DNA of 64,000 nt, from the NCBI GenBank assembly GCA_914767715.1, contig OU612074.1, forward strand, positions 15,176,062 to 15,240,061. Direction: 5' to 3'. This document shows, piece after piece, positions 47,998 through 60,800 of the stretch. The notes under the pieces were generated by a model. It did not search any database and was not told the DNA's origin. It was given only the letters and a program-made list of their open reading frames with translations. The DNA comes from Membranipora membranacea. Its lineage: Eukaryota > Bryozoa > Gymnolaemata > Cheilostomatida > Membraniporidae. The stretch's first letter is position 1. Every line of letters begins with the position of its first letter. The position numbers and the translations under genes are program-made.

Positions 47998-48431
47998 TGT
48001 ACAAACAAGTCAAGCCTCTGTGTGTGTTGACATCAATGCTGGCATGGCCATTCAGTTTGTATTTGTACAAGATAGGCTTTGACTTCTCTACTACTCTACT
48101 GAGTTCTGCACCATCTGCAGTGGAATTGTGATTCACTGAACTCAATAATAATATTTCTGCTGTCACACTCACAGTTTGCAGCTAAGTTGGTTGTCCTCAC
48201 TAGTCAACTGTGCCTGTTATTATTTATTTGGTAATTATTTCACTCTTCAGGACTAGGACAGGTCTTGAATGGGGTCTTGACTAGATCACACCCTCCTTGC
48301 TGTTAGCAGGGATGGTGGGATGTATAAACCCTCCTGATGTGCATCAATCCGAAACAGCAGATTTACCCCCAAAGCCTGAAAGAAAAACATATGCATTTTA
48401 TACTGACCACATGCACATATTATTTATTTCA
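47998..48431. mobile_element. 434-bp direct repeat, right copy (LTR-like)
   Basis: Partner of 46097-46530, offset 1901 bp. The sequence immediately before it (47757-47997) is the second half of the element also seen at 43867-44205. Confidence 0.65.
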
Positions 48432-48810
48432 GCAATGCTCTTTCAGCTTCGATTTAGACCTACAATGTTTCCTCTATTTGAGAACACTATATCTTGGGTC
48501 GAGATTCAGAGCAGCCCTTTGTAGGCCTAATGCTTTTTTGTTGGGTGATTAGCATTAATCCGAAACCCTCCTTTCTTTCAGTAGGGGCAATTAGCAAAAC
48601 ATAACTTAACTTTCTCTGTTTCCCTTCGTATCGAATAAATTATTCCCTTGCCACTGCCGATCAAAGCAAATATGTTTTGGTAACCATAAACCTGGTCATA
48701 CATGCTCAACATCAGCATGATAGAGTTTTATATCTTTGTGTGAAAGATTTCTCAATGTGTTTCAGGTTGATCTGTTAGATAAGTGATTTCAGCTCAGACA
48801 AAAAATAACC

Positions 48811-51800
48811 ATGGATAAAGTAAAGAGAACGGCGAGTCCTTATACAGAAGCTGCTGACTCAGACAGCAACTCACGTGGCAGTACCTCAAGGTCTCGTAAA
48901 AAAGCAAAGGTCAGTCGTCTTTAGAGAAAAAAGTTACAGAACACCCTGAAGATGAAGCGAAGATCGGAACACACTGACTAATGAGTAACAGTGGAATTCT
49001 AAGAAAAGTCGATTTTCCTGATTACACAAAATTTAAACTGTTTCCATCCACACCTTTACATTCCAAAGACAAATTAATGCCAAAATTCCATATCATTTTG
49101 ACAGATTTTCATATGGTACAAGACCCCTCCCCCCTACAAACTAAGATGTGGTTTTCCTATTTTATGACATTATTTCATTGTTGATTCTGGAGCACAATTG
49201 ATCGCATCACAAAATCAGACCTTCACAGTGGCATTTGCAAGGTTCTCACCTTCCCCAAACAACAGGGCTTGCTGCGGCATGCAATATGTTATTTTGGATG
49301 CTGCAAATTATATTCACCGCAATGAGACTTGAAGTCTTTCTTCATAGAACTGGAACTTATATTGATATTGCAGGTTGAGGATGACACAATGAACACAGAG
49401 ACTACCATGAATACAGCATCTGTAATCACACAGGAGGAAAGTCAGGCTACCAGGGAAATAATAGCAGAACAAGAGAGCATCGATCCGACTGGTTAGTATG
49501 ATTACGACTCATTATTTTCTTTTTACTTTTACTGGCATCGTAATCATTTTAAAGAAAAAAATGTCTTTTTTTATGTACCAAAAGAAGTAAGGAAAAAAAA
49601 CAGTTTGTAGTTGTGAGTATTGTGAGTATCTGTTGGAATTTCCTCATAATTAAGTTTACAGAAGTTCAGACCGTTTATATATTTGGACAGACAACTCCCA
49701 CTTCTAGACGAAAATGCAACGCAATTTCGTGAGAATTTCATTCTAAACCAAGTGCCATCTACGATAACCAAGGAATGCATATAAAATATAATTATGACTC
49801 AGTATTGTGAGTATTGGTGGGATTTCTTTTTTTATATGCATTCTTTGGTTCTCGCAGTTTGGACTTACTTTAGAATGAAAGTCTCGCAAAATTGCATTGC
49901 ATTTTCATCTAGAAGTGGAAGTTGTCTATATATAAACATTCTGAGTTTTTATTTGTAAAGTTCACTTTGAGGGTATGCCCTTCAAAGCCCGGTACCAAAG
50001 ATGATTATGCATAGGAAAGAGAATTATTTAGTTCCAAAAGAAAGAGGGTTGTTATAGGCCGCAGTAACTGTGACTCATTTTAAAACACCATTTGCTGGTA
50101 GGAAAGTGATCAAATTCAAGGCCATTTTTGTTGCTTGCACTCTTAGCGACCTTCTGTCAATCAGATTGAGATGTCACACTGTGTTTGTAGGATTGGAAGG
50201 AGCTGCTTTTCAGAGCCGTCTCCCAGTAGATAAGATGACATCATTAGAAGCTCAATGCTTTCCTGACATAGCTGAGGCAGGCTCTGCTTCACATAAAGTT
50301 TTCCTCTATATCAGAAACAGACTGGTAAGGGAGATAATCAGTGATAATCTGGTATCAATATTAAAATAGTTACTACAATGTCAAATGGAACATTCAATAT
50401 TTTTACTTTTGTCGAAAAAGTCAAGTTTGTATAGACCCTCAAAACCATACCCCATAGACTCAATAATAGATTATTATTAAGTCTATGCCATAACCATAAC
50501 TTGTGTCGCTAAGGATGAGTATCATGAGCCATGTCTTGTCATCAAATAATGCTAGAAGGCCCATAGGCCTAACAGATAAAGGAGTCAGAAATTAATCGTT
50601 TTTATTTAGCATGATGTTGGATAATGTATTGACGAGTTCTCTCGTGGATGACCAACCACATAACAACAAAAATAAGCAATCACCCAATTTATTCTTTGCT
50701 CGCTCGATTATCCACCTGTCATTTATGAAGTTTAGAGTTATGTCCTCTCGGCTGTCATAAATGAATAAGCACACAACTCCTGAGTTTAACTATGAAAATT
50801 GATGTACATTATTTGAACTTCTGTTGTCCAAAATTGATACAAGCTGGCCACAATCAGGGTTAAACCGGAGACTATAGCTAATATATCCAAAATATATGAT
50901 ATTTTGATAATATAATTGTAATATATCTTTAATAATATTCTAGATATATCAACAATAAACCAACAATATATCGATAGTATATGGATGATATGTTGGTAAT
51001 ATATCCATAGCCTCTGGTTAAACCTTGTAGTATCTGATTAACATAAAAAAAACTTTCACGAAAGCTTATCTATATTCTAACTGTGTTATCTATGTTGTGT
51101 TGCTCTCTGCCCCAGTAGGGAGTGAGTAGCCATATCTTCCTCACTGCATTGAAACTCAACTTTGTGCTTGTAGTTGGAGTTGTGGATAGATAATCCCAGA
51201 CAGGAGGTCAATATAGAGAACTCCTTACCTCTGATAGAGGCACCATATAACAGTAAGTCACACCATACAACAGTAAGTCACACCATATACCAGTAAGTCA
51301 CACCATATAACAGTAAGTCACACCATCTAACAGTAAGTCACACCATATAACAGTTAGTCACACCATATAACAGTAAGTCACACCATATAACAGTAAGTCA
51401 CACCATATAACAGTAAGTCACACCATATAACAGTAAGTCACACCATATAACAGTAAGTCACACCATATAACAGTAAGTCACACCATATAACAGTAAGTCA
51501 GACCATATAACAGTTAGTCAGACCATATAACAGTAAGTCACACCATACAACAGTAAGTCACACCATACAACAGTAAGTCACACCATATAACAGTAAGTCA
51601 CACCATATAACAGTAAGTCACACCATATAACAGTAAGTCAGGCCATATAACAGTAAGTCAGGCCATATAACAGTAAGTCACACCCATAGACTTAATATAC
51701 TACCTAGACAGGCCAATAGCATTCAATACTGTCCCACTTAAATACACAACATGACGTAATTAGTTTGTGCAGTGAGCCATAGTTTACTATATATCAATCA

Positions 51801-54800
51801 ATGAAATAATGTGAAGAATCAAGGGACGCTGGGCATGATATCAGTCCCTGTCCAGCCCCTTATTATTCAATCACAAAGAAATTTGGTGGGTGTATGTAAA
51901 AGACCTTTTCGCACCTTTTCTGCGAATCCCTGACTACTGTTCAAACTTGTGTCCGAAGTCAAGTTGGGGGTGTAATGCACCTCTGCACTTTTTTTCTGAT
52001 GTCAATTTCGCTTATTATATGCACAAATCTACAAATGCTCTTAGTCTAAGTTGATTGATATATTGACTCACTGCGCAAACTAATTACGCCATGTCGTGCT
52101 ATTTAAATGGGACATATTCTGATCAGTGAAGCATAAGCAATGTCCTGTCTAGGGAGTATAATAAGTCTATGGTCAGACCATATAACAGTAAGTCACATTA
52201 TATAACGGCAAGTCAGACCATAGATACGATTCAGGATCTCTCTATTATAATGAGCGATGCTTATTGGAGCAAACTAACACTTTGCACCATAGTAACCCTC
52301 ATTTGGTCTTTCAATTAGAAAAATCTGATCCCGAATCTCTCTCTTAGAGTGTATAATATAGTAACATCAATGAGTGATATTTTTGCAATAAGACCCCTAG
52401 CAGGTCACTCTCACTTCCTGAGTGTGCGATTTTGGCAAAATCTTCTGCTCAGTATTGTACACAAATTAACTACATTAGTAGGTTTTGGTAGTCTTGTTAT
52501 ATGCATTCACCAGTTATGATAATCCCAGGAAAAGGTCATGTCGGCGTCAAAGTGTATTTCAAGATCTGCTCAGCCAATTATCAAAATTTTGCATGCTAAG
52601 TGCCTAAATTTCTTACTTTTTTTAACAGGCGATGGCGGGCTTGTACTGCGTGTCCATGCTTTCCTGCAGCGTCACGGTTATATCAACTATGGAGTATATA
52701 AGAAACTCACAGAGATTAACTTTAAGCCAGGTCATGTGATCGTTATTGGAGCCGGTATTTCCGGACTAATAGCAGCGAGACAACTCCAGTCATTCGGTCT
52801 CACTGTCACCGTGCTGGAAGCCAGGGTCAGTGATATATAATATTATACTGCTACATTTTAGTAAAATCTTTCCCGAATCCATTTTACTGTTTGAACCAAT
52901 ATTATCATGTATCCTGTTTCATTTTTCAAATTGCTAATTTTTTGGAACCTCACACTTTCAGCCTTTCCATTGGTATTTCCAGTATAATTCCCGCTAGTTA
53001 TCTCAGTGGAGTTTCCGATAGGGACCTCACACAAGGTATCCAAATGGAATTTCCGGCACAATTTTATAATGGGAACCCGTTCAGTTTCCCAACAACCACT
53101 GGCACTCACCAATATTTGAGTAGCTGCTGTTTTCTGGATGAGATGTTTCTATGATTTTGCTGCAGGAGAGAGTCGGGGGACGTATAGCCACGTTCCGCAA
53201 AGCTAACTATTTAGCAGATATAGGAGCGATGGTAGTGACAGGACTTGGAGGTAATCCAGTTACAATACTCAGTAAACAGATCAATGTGGAGCTTCATAAG
53301 ATAAAACAGAAATGTCCTCTGTTTGAGACTGGAGGAAGTACAGTAAGTGTTTACTATGTGCATTGTAGTAATGCAGTAAAATTTTATGCAAATTGGTGAT
53401 ATTTCAGGGCCGTAGTTAAGAAACAATGGTAGGGGAGGCAGAAGTCCGAGGCAAATATGAAGCATAACCAGAATGGTTGCTGTTAGCTCCTCCCCAAGCA
53501 AATTAAAGCATATAATTAGCAAATGGAAATCCCAGAGAAGCTGATTCTGACATGGATTATTTTAGGCCACTGTATTTAGCTTTCTAGGGGATGCAGTGCC
53601 TCCCTGCCTCCCCTAGAACTACGGGCCTGTATTTGCTCAGAAGTAGATGTTGTGCTTTAGCAATTTGGAGCATCTATAAAAACGACCCCTTTCTCCCAAC
53701 AGCCAACGGCGATTCAAAGAGGGGCTAAATGAACCGTATTATCTAATTAGCCGTGATATTAACATTTCAACATTCCTATTTACATGTATACTGAAAATTA
53801 ATGGGACAAATACTTTGCAATCTGTGACAATGGCGCTACAGAGTTTTTGATGCTTCCAATGATTGCTTCTATGAAAGACAAAATCCGACCAAAGCTAGAC
53901 TTTTCCTTGTTCAGTTGTAATAAAATTTATTATTAATGATCAATGTAAAATACTACACACAGTAACTTTCAACAGTGTATGGGATTTTACATCGATTATT
54001 CATAATCAATTTTATTACAACGATCAAGCGGAGTTGCGCTTTTACCTAATCTGTCCTGAAAAACTCTTTCCCATTTATTTGCAATATAAATGCAGCTTGA
54101 GCGAGAAAACCAGATTTTAACCTGGGCTTGTTCCACTTATTGCAACCATAAATGACTTGCTGACTGGGTGTCGCCATTTCATTGCTTCAGGTCGCCAAAG
54201 ATAAAGATGAAATGGTAGAGAGAGAATTTAACAGATTGCTGGAGACCACCTCATATATGTCGCATCAGATGGACTTTAACTTCATAAATAACCGTCCACT
54301 CACTCTCGGTCAAGCTCTCGAACTAGTCATCAAGTAAGACTATTATAATACTAATTATATATTTATTATCATAATAATGCAATCAAACTAAATAGATCAC
54401 AAATAAGGTTAGAGTAGATGAATTTAAATATCTAACCACGCTTATACCAAGGATATACCAATGAATGTACATTTCTAATCGATAGAGATTGAATTAATTC
54501 ATTTAGTATGAGTACCATCGCAAGGAATTTGGTCTGATGACCCGAGTTCAATTTTACTTATTAGGGATGGGTGGGTGCATGGGTGTTAGGTACTCATACT
54601 AATCTTACTCTTACGATCAGAGATACAGTATGGTAAAATTTTAGTCCAGATGTCAGTGTGATATCTATCAGGGTCTTTGCTTGGTACTATATATGGACCT
54701 TTCCGTGATCAATCACCCTGCAGGTTTTTGGAGGAGGATAGGAGTATGAAATAATTCTGTCAAACATAAAAAAGATAAATTGTCAAGGTAAACTCTATAA

Positions 54801-57800
54801 AAAAATGGCCATTAACTGAGTTGGTTGACTATGTTGATGAATGTGGAAGCATATCCATTATTTGGTTGGATCCTGCAGAACTTAAACTGCTAGCATCATC
54901 TGCTGAGATGGCTTCGGCATAAGGAAGCACTGTAATTTGAATGATAAACAGTGTTAACATTATTCACCTGCTGATGACCTTGTTGCCATTGTGAGGTCAG
55001 ATGTAAAACGAATTCCTTGCATTCAAACGGACAAAATTACTGCATAATGACATTCATATCATTCATGTCAAAGGTAGTGATTGGAAAGGAAGTTCGGGAC
55101 AAATGATGAGAAATTGAGTGCATTGAATTTCTTTAGTCGGTGGGCTTGTAATCTATGAAAGTTCTTAGTATCTCTTTGCACTTTGATCTTGTTCGATATC
55201 ACACAAGATTATCGCAACAATGCCAACACAGCAGCGGAAATATAAATATGTTAGAATGAGTAGCGTACCTCTTTACTGGAGGTTGTTGATAGTGTCCTCC
55301 AGAGATTTGATGTGGGCATTTTTGAGGCGATCTCTTTCCCACAGCTCAAGCATTGATGATTCCAAATTCTGGACTCGGTCTGAAACCCACAGAAACAAAC
55401 GTGTGGAGGCATTTAATATGATTAACATAGGGCAGAGCCTTGAGGACAGAACAATTTGAATTTAAGCTCTCCTACTATTGTATTATTGGAATTGGAAAGG
55501 CGGAATTTTCAACAGGAAATTAGAAATTAAAAGGGTATAATGCCAAAATAAAAATTTGAGGTTACTAAACTACCCACAAAAGTTCATTTTACGGTGAGGC
55601 TATTCATTGTCAATTAAAATGATGTTATGTATGCTGCAACCGGTATTGTGCATCATGGATAACTAACAATTCTAGTAGCTGTTCCTCTAATTCATGAATA
55701 CATGTTATTATCTGTGATCTTACCCGCCAACAAATTTTTCCTTGTTGCTCCATCTTCCATGCAGCCATTCAGGAGTTGCTTAGCAAGTCTTGTCGGAAGG
55801 TGTTCTGTTTTAAAGGTTTCAAGTTGTGAGGTAAACTCTCTGTCACCGTAAGTCTGCGCTAATAGTTTTGGAGTTTGACCACTTTCATTTGTCTCCGCTA
55901 ACAAGATTTTCTTAATGTGAAAGAAATCGGGCTCAGTAACTCATCGAGGATATCCGGGTTGGGATATCTTGCTGCGATGTGCAGGACAGTGCTTCCATCT
56001 ATTGACTTGACCAGCATGAGAGTCTTCTTCTCTGCTTCGGTTGGTAACCGAGACATGATCACTCTGACTGCTGAGGCTTCAGAATAGAACACACATTGAT
56101 GATGAGCTGTATGTCCATTTCTGGTTCTCTCAAAGAGCAGTTGTTTTGCCTCTAGTGCATGATTCAGAAGGATCTCTAGTACCGCCACATCATAAATGTT
56201 GAATATAATGTGTGATGCTCTGTGTACAGTAGTTACCCCAAAGTCAGTTCTATGTTTAATCAGTTCCGCACTCATCTCTGGTTCGACTCCAGCAAATAGA
56301 GCAAAGTCTCGATCCTCGAATTACCGGCTGCCTCTTGGATAACATCGGTCAAGTCATCATTTGTCGTAGATAGAAGCTCAAACTTCAGCTGGTTGTCCAG
56401 TTTTTCAAAGATTAATTTTATCACTTTTGATTGTTTTGGAACGCTGCCCAGTGAAGAACGTTGCGTTGCATGGAGTTTTTGCTTGCCAAAGCCTCTTTGA
56501 TATCAGCTAATGGTACCATATCCAGTCCCTCATTTCTTACAGTACAATACCTCAATTTATTTCCCCATTGTGTTATATATGAATCATGCTGTCTTGCTAG
56601 CTCCAAAAGCCTGCTTTAAAACATGATACTCTCCATGCATAACCACTCAGAAAGCTCAAAACCTGTATTTTAATGTTATCAATTTACTTGTCATTATCAA
56701 AAGTGTATTAGTCATGATAAAGTTAGAAAATTCTTGTCGGAGATTCAAGCAAAACTATGAATTATTTACTATCAATAAGTCAATTATGAAAAAAGACCTA
56801 TGTGCCCGGTGAATGGTGTGTTTTCGTGTCAACAATATTGCTTCAATGACATTGAACACCAAAATCACTTGCTTATCAAACAAAGATTACTCATGGTAAA
56901 GATTTAAAATCCCTGTGGAGGTTCAAGCAAAACCATGAGTAATACAGTACTAGGTAAGACATGTGATTGAAGGGCTGTTCACATTTTGCATCAATTCTAC
57001 CAGCTTGTTTACAGTTGATGCTACATCACTTCCAATTGCCAGTATTTCCTCCCTGCCTAGTGTGTCTGGCTGTTGGTTGCTTTTAGAATTTCCATTGGAG
57101 TAACCATGAATCACTGTGTTTCCATGCTCTGATCAGGCTGAGCAGATGGAATCATTGAGCCACCAATCAACTCAGCCTCAGTACAAAGGCTGAGATCGCT
57201 GATATAATGGCAACTGAAGCCAATCGTGTGTGGTAAGATGTAAGGACTTGAAATCGGGAAACCAGAGTTTAAGTGCCACCCACAGTAGATCTTTTTAGTT
57301 CAACCTCGATCCGTGATTATGGAACCACACACAATTTTCTTAGACGAAAGGAGAGGTGCTCGCTCAGCTTGAACTAGCTTGAGCTCATAACGAACATGGA
57401 ACCGTAGCGATTAAATGTTCTTTTTTTTCGATTTATGGTGTAATCAATTTTCTTCTATAGGGTCGAAATTTGATTGTCACCTTAATGGCATGAACACAAG
57501 TGGATATATCAGGCTTCTTTCAAGTTTCTAAACATAAATCAATCAAGTACGCTTCGCTGTCTATAAATGACAGTTTTATTTAGTGGCCCAACCAGATTAG
57601 TAAGATTTTAGTTAAGAAAACCTCCTTTTCTCTCAAATGCAGCGATGAATACGCATGTATGCTTTCTCTGAGAAATAAATGCTCTGGGAAATAAAATCTT
57701 TGTATAGAGCGCTCTGATAAAATTTGTAAAATATGATATATCACAGTTACTACATAAATAGATGGTAAAAATTAAAAATGACTATCACTTATGAAAAGAA

Positions 57801-60800
57801 CTATTAAGATATCTGACACAATCAGCTCTGAAGCATTTGGCATGTATCTGCACTCTATATCGGACAGTTTGATAGCTGAGCCAGGGTTCTAGAAAGGGAG
57901 CTATGTGTATGTCATGTATGACCGATGCACATATGGATATCTACAACCCTGCAAGTGGGCCTTTAATTATAAAATATTGTGGTATATATAAAGCTTTTGC
58001 ACATGTAACTGTAACTGGAGATCTATGCTCCTAAGCAGTTTCGGTTCCACTTCCTGTATATTCTAAGAGCCTCCCTGTTCATGTGGTAGAAGGTCAACAT
58101 CCAGGTTCACTGAAGCTCCATCTATACTTGTCTGGTCATCCTGTACCGATAGCACATCGACATCGCTCTGCACTGTAAAAATATTGATATGGATAAATAG
58201 TACCCGGTTATTCACTGTGTTTTCATGCGATCAAGCCAAGCCAATTTCGGGGCTGTTGGAGCCATGGGTATGCCTCGCAGTTTGCACTGAGCTTCAAGGT
58301 TCAACTTAGGCAAATTATGGCTGAGCTGGTTTGAGTATAACCGTTCAAACCAAGTCTCAAATTTCTTCCATCCATTTATGGTTCCTGCTGTCATTGTAAC
58401 CACCTAAGCCTAAGTGTTGCCGAATACAAGACAAAATTAATTTGGTAATTCAATTCAATATAGCCAATAGCCCAATTTTGGGGATTCCTCCTCCAAACCT
58501 GCCTCTGGCTGAAGTGTACTTTTGTAGCATCAATAGCAAGGTTACAAAGCGATTTGTAGACATTAATGGTATTATTACATTAGTTTGAAAAGTAGACTGT
58601 CACCGACTTTTACAAATATAAACTCTAGTTATCAGCCAATGGTGATATTTAAAATTACCACGGTTCTGAAGGTAATCAATAACTTTCTGCTGAGCATCCA
58701 CAGTTGCTCTGACTCTTTGGTTTTCTTCCCATTCTGCGGATTCTATGGCCTTCTGTTTCAGTTCCAAGTTGATCAGCCTTTCATTCATCTTTTCAATCAG
58801 ATCTATGGAGCATATTGAAAATGTATTACCGCATGGTGCTGAATGTTGTATTTGAATCGTTTCTTGGCGATTTGGACTGACAATAAAAATCAATAAGAAC
58901 CAATTGGAGGTTTTTTTTCACAATACTCTCATCATTGTTGCTTCTTCCCTCACTAAAATTATCAAATGACATTAAAAAAAAAGATTCTGTGAAATCAACC
59001 AAAACTCATTTGAATTAATTCAATTATTTCAATCCATGGAGAGCAAATATCTTCTGTGATAATCCAGAAAACAGCCACCAACAGTGTTAAAAAGAAGAAT
59101 GGTAATTTTCCAGATCGTTGCTATGTGGGAAGTAGATTAGAAATCGGCAAAATGTAGAAGGATTTACTCAACATGATTAGGTGATTATGCACTGGTTTCT
59201 CCGCCTTAATGCCCCAAATTTGTTCCCACTTGTCCCTAATATGCCTACTCAGTCACATATTACTTCCTTTACCATCTTTGTTCTTCAGTTCTTCCTCCAA
59301 TCTGTGCTGGGTACTCTCCGACTTCTGAGCTCTTGAGTTTATGTTCGGGAGATCTGAAAGTTAAACTAGTGCTTGAGAACTTGTTCGACAATCACTTGGA
59401 AAGGCAATCCACTTAGCGATAGCAACAGATGAAGTAATATTTCCGAGTATTGCTCCCTTTTCAGACAGTATAATATATCCACTATGTCCAGTAATAAAAT
59501 AGAATAATGTTTTGAAGACTCAAACAGTAGCTCATTAATGTCAAAAGGCTTTAAAGACTTCCCAAAGACCAATGCATGTTATTGTCAGGCGGTTAATTAT
59601 GATAAAGTTTTGTCAGATTTGCACGGTAAGAAAATTCAATGCTCCGCATTATGATGTCACAGTCTTCCGGAAGTAAAAATACAAGAAACAAGCACTTCAG
59701 GGATGCAGAGAATGGGAGTTACCTTCCCTTATCGGAGGCACTTTTTCCACCATCAATTCATGTCAAGTACAGCATGCATTTTTTAACCATGCAAATCTGA
59801 AAAAATCCTCATCCTAAGTAACTGCCTGACTATAACATGCATTGGTCTTTGGGTAGTCTTTGAGTCTAACCTTTAGAGATATTGGTAACTGGTACTTGTT
59901 TAGAGCATGGTGCGTAGGCAGCAGCTTCAGCTTCGCTCATCAATCCTTCATAATACTGGAGAATCTGATAGTTTGTGTTGCGGTTGTTTCGGTCAGCAAG
60001 CTGTTTTGGGGTAAACCCATTGCTGTCTGTTAATGCTAGAAGCTGCTTTCTTATATCAGGGCTACACGGCTCTAACATTGACCTGATAACTTCAAAGTTG
60101 GAATTCATTGCTGCCCTGTGAAGGGCTGTGTAACCAACCACATACTCTTTTATCTTGATAAGTTGTTGTCTTTCAGAATCGGTAGCCATCCTAGACATGA
60201 TCTTCCTCACCGCATCATTTTCCATGTAAAAGACAGCATAGTGTAGAGGTGTGAAGCCACGCCGGTTTTGGTGGAAGAGAAGTTGCTTTGCATCTGGTGT
60301 GTGATAGAGCACCATATCCATAACCGTTGCATTATAAACAGAGCATGCACTGAAAGCACATCTATGCACTGCAGTGTCTCCGATCATACATTCACTCCAT
60401 ATAAGATGAATACTGAATTCATGTGGAATAGCATCAAGCAAGTATTTCAGGGTATCGGGTCTGGAATTCCCAGCAGCTTCTTGTAATACATTTGTTGAAT
60501 CTTTATTTCCCGCTTTTATCAAGTAAAACCTCTGCTCTATGCTCACTCTTTTGAGTATCTTGTCTATGATCTCTGTCTGACCTTGAAGCGCTGCCCAGTG
60601 AAGAATAGTGCCTCCCCATCGACCACCTTTGGATCCCTTTATGATTTCCACTATTCGAGTAGCAGGAATATCTGCGATTAACCCGTCAAGTGCTGTCATT
60701 GTTATTTTGGCATTTCCTTCACTTTGAACATGTTCTTGCACAAACTTGATGAATTCAGTCTCTGATTCTAACTGCTGCATGATATCTTCGGGTTTCTGTC

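Larger units (their letters stand above)
45635..48810. other. Divergent spacer between receptor and KDM1A
   Basis: The start codons of the two genes point away from each other, 3.2 kb apart, so promoters of both should lie here. Most of the spacer (46097-48431) is repeat. The unique parts, about 45640-46090 and 48440-48810, are the likely promoter regions. No CpG-rich block or clear TATA box at suitable distance was seen. Confidence 0.5.

Noticed and set aside
51241-52224. CRISPR-like array of 20-bp repeats
   Set aside because: There are no spacers; it is a head-to-tail minisatellite in an animal intron.
59366-59572. Protein-like minus-strand frame downstream of the main ankyrin exon
   Set aside because: Its start lies in the inverted end of a MITE, no phase-1 acceptor precedes it, and exons 59871-60803 and 59273-59353 join in phase without it.
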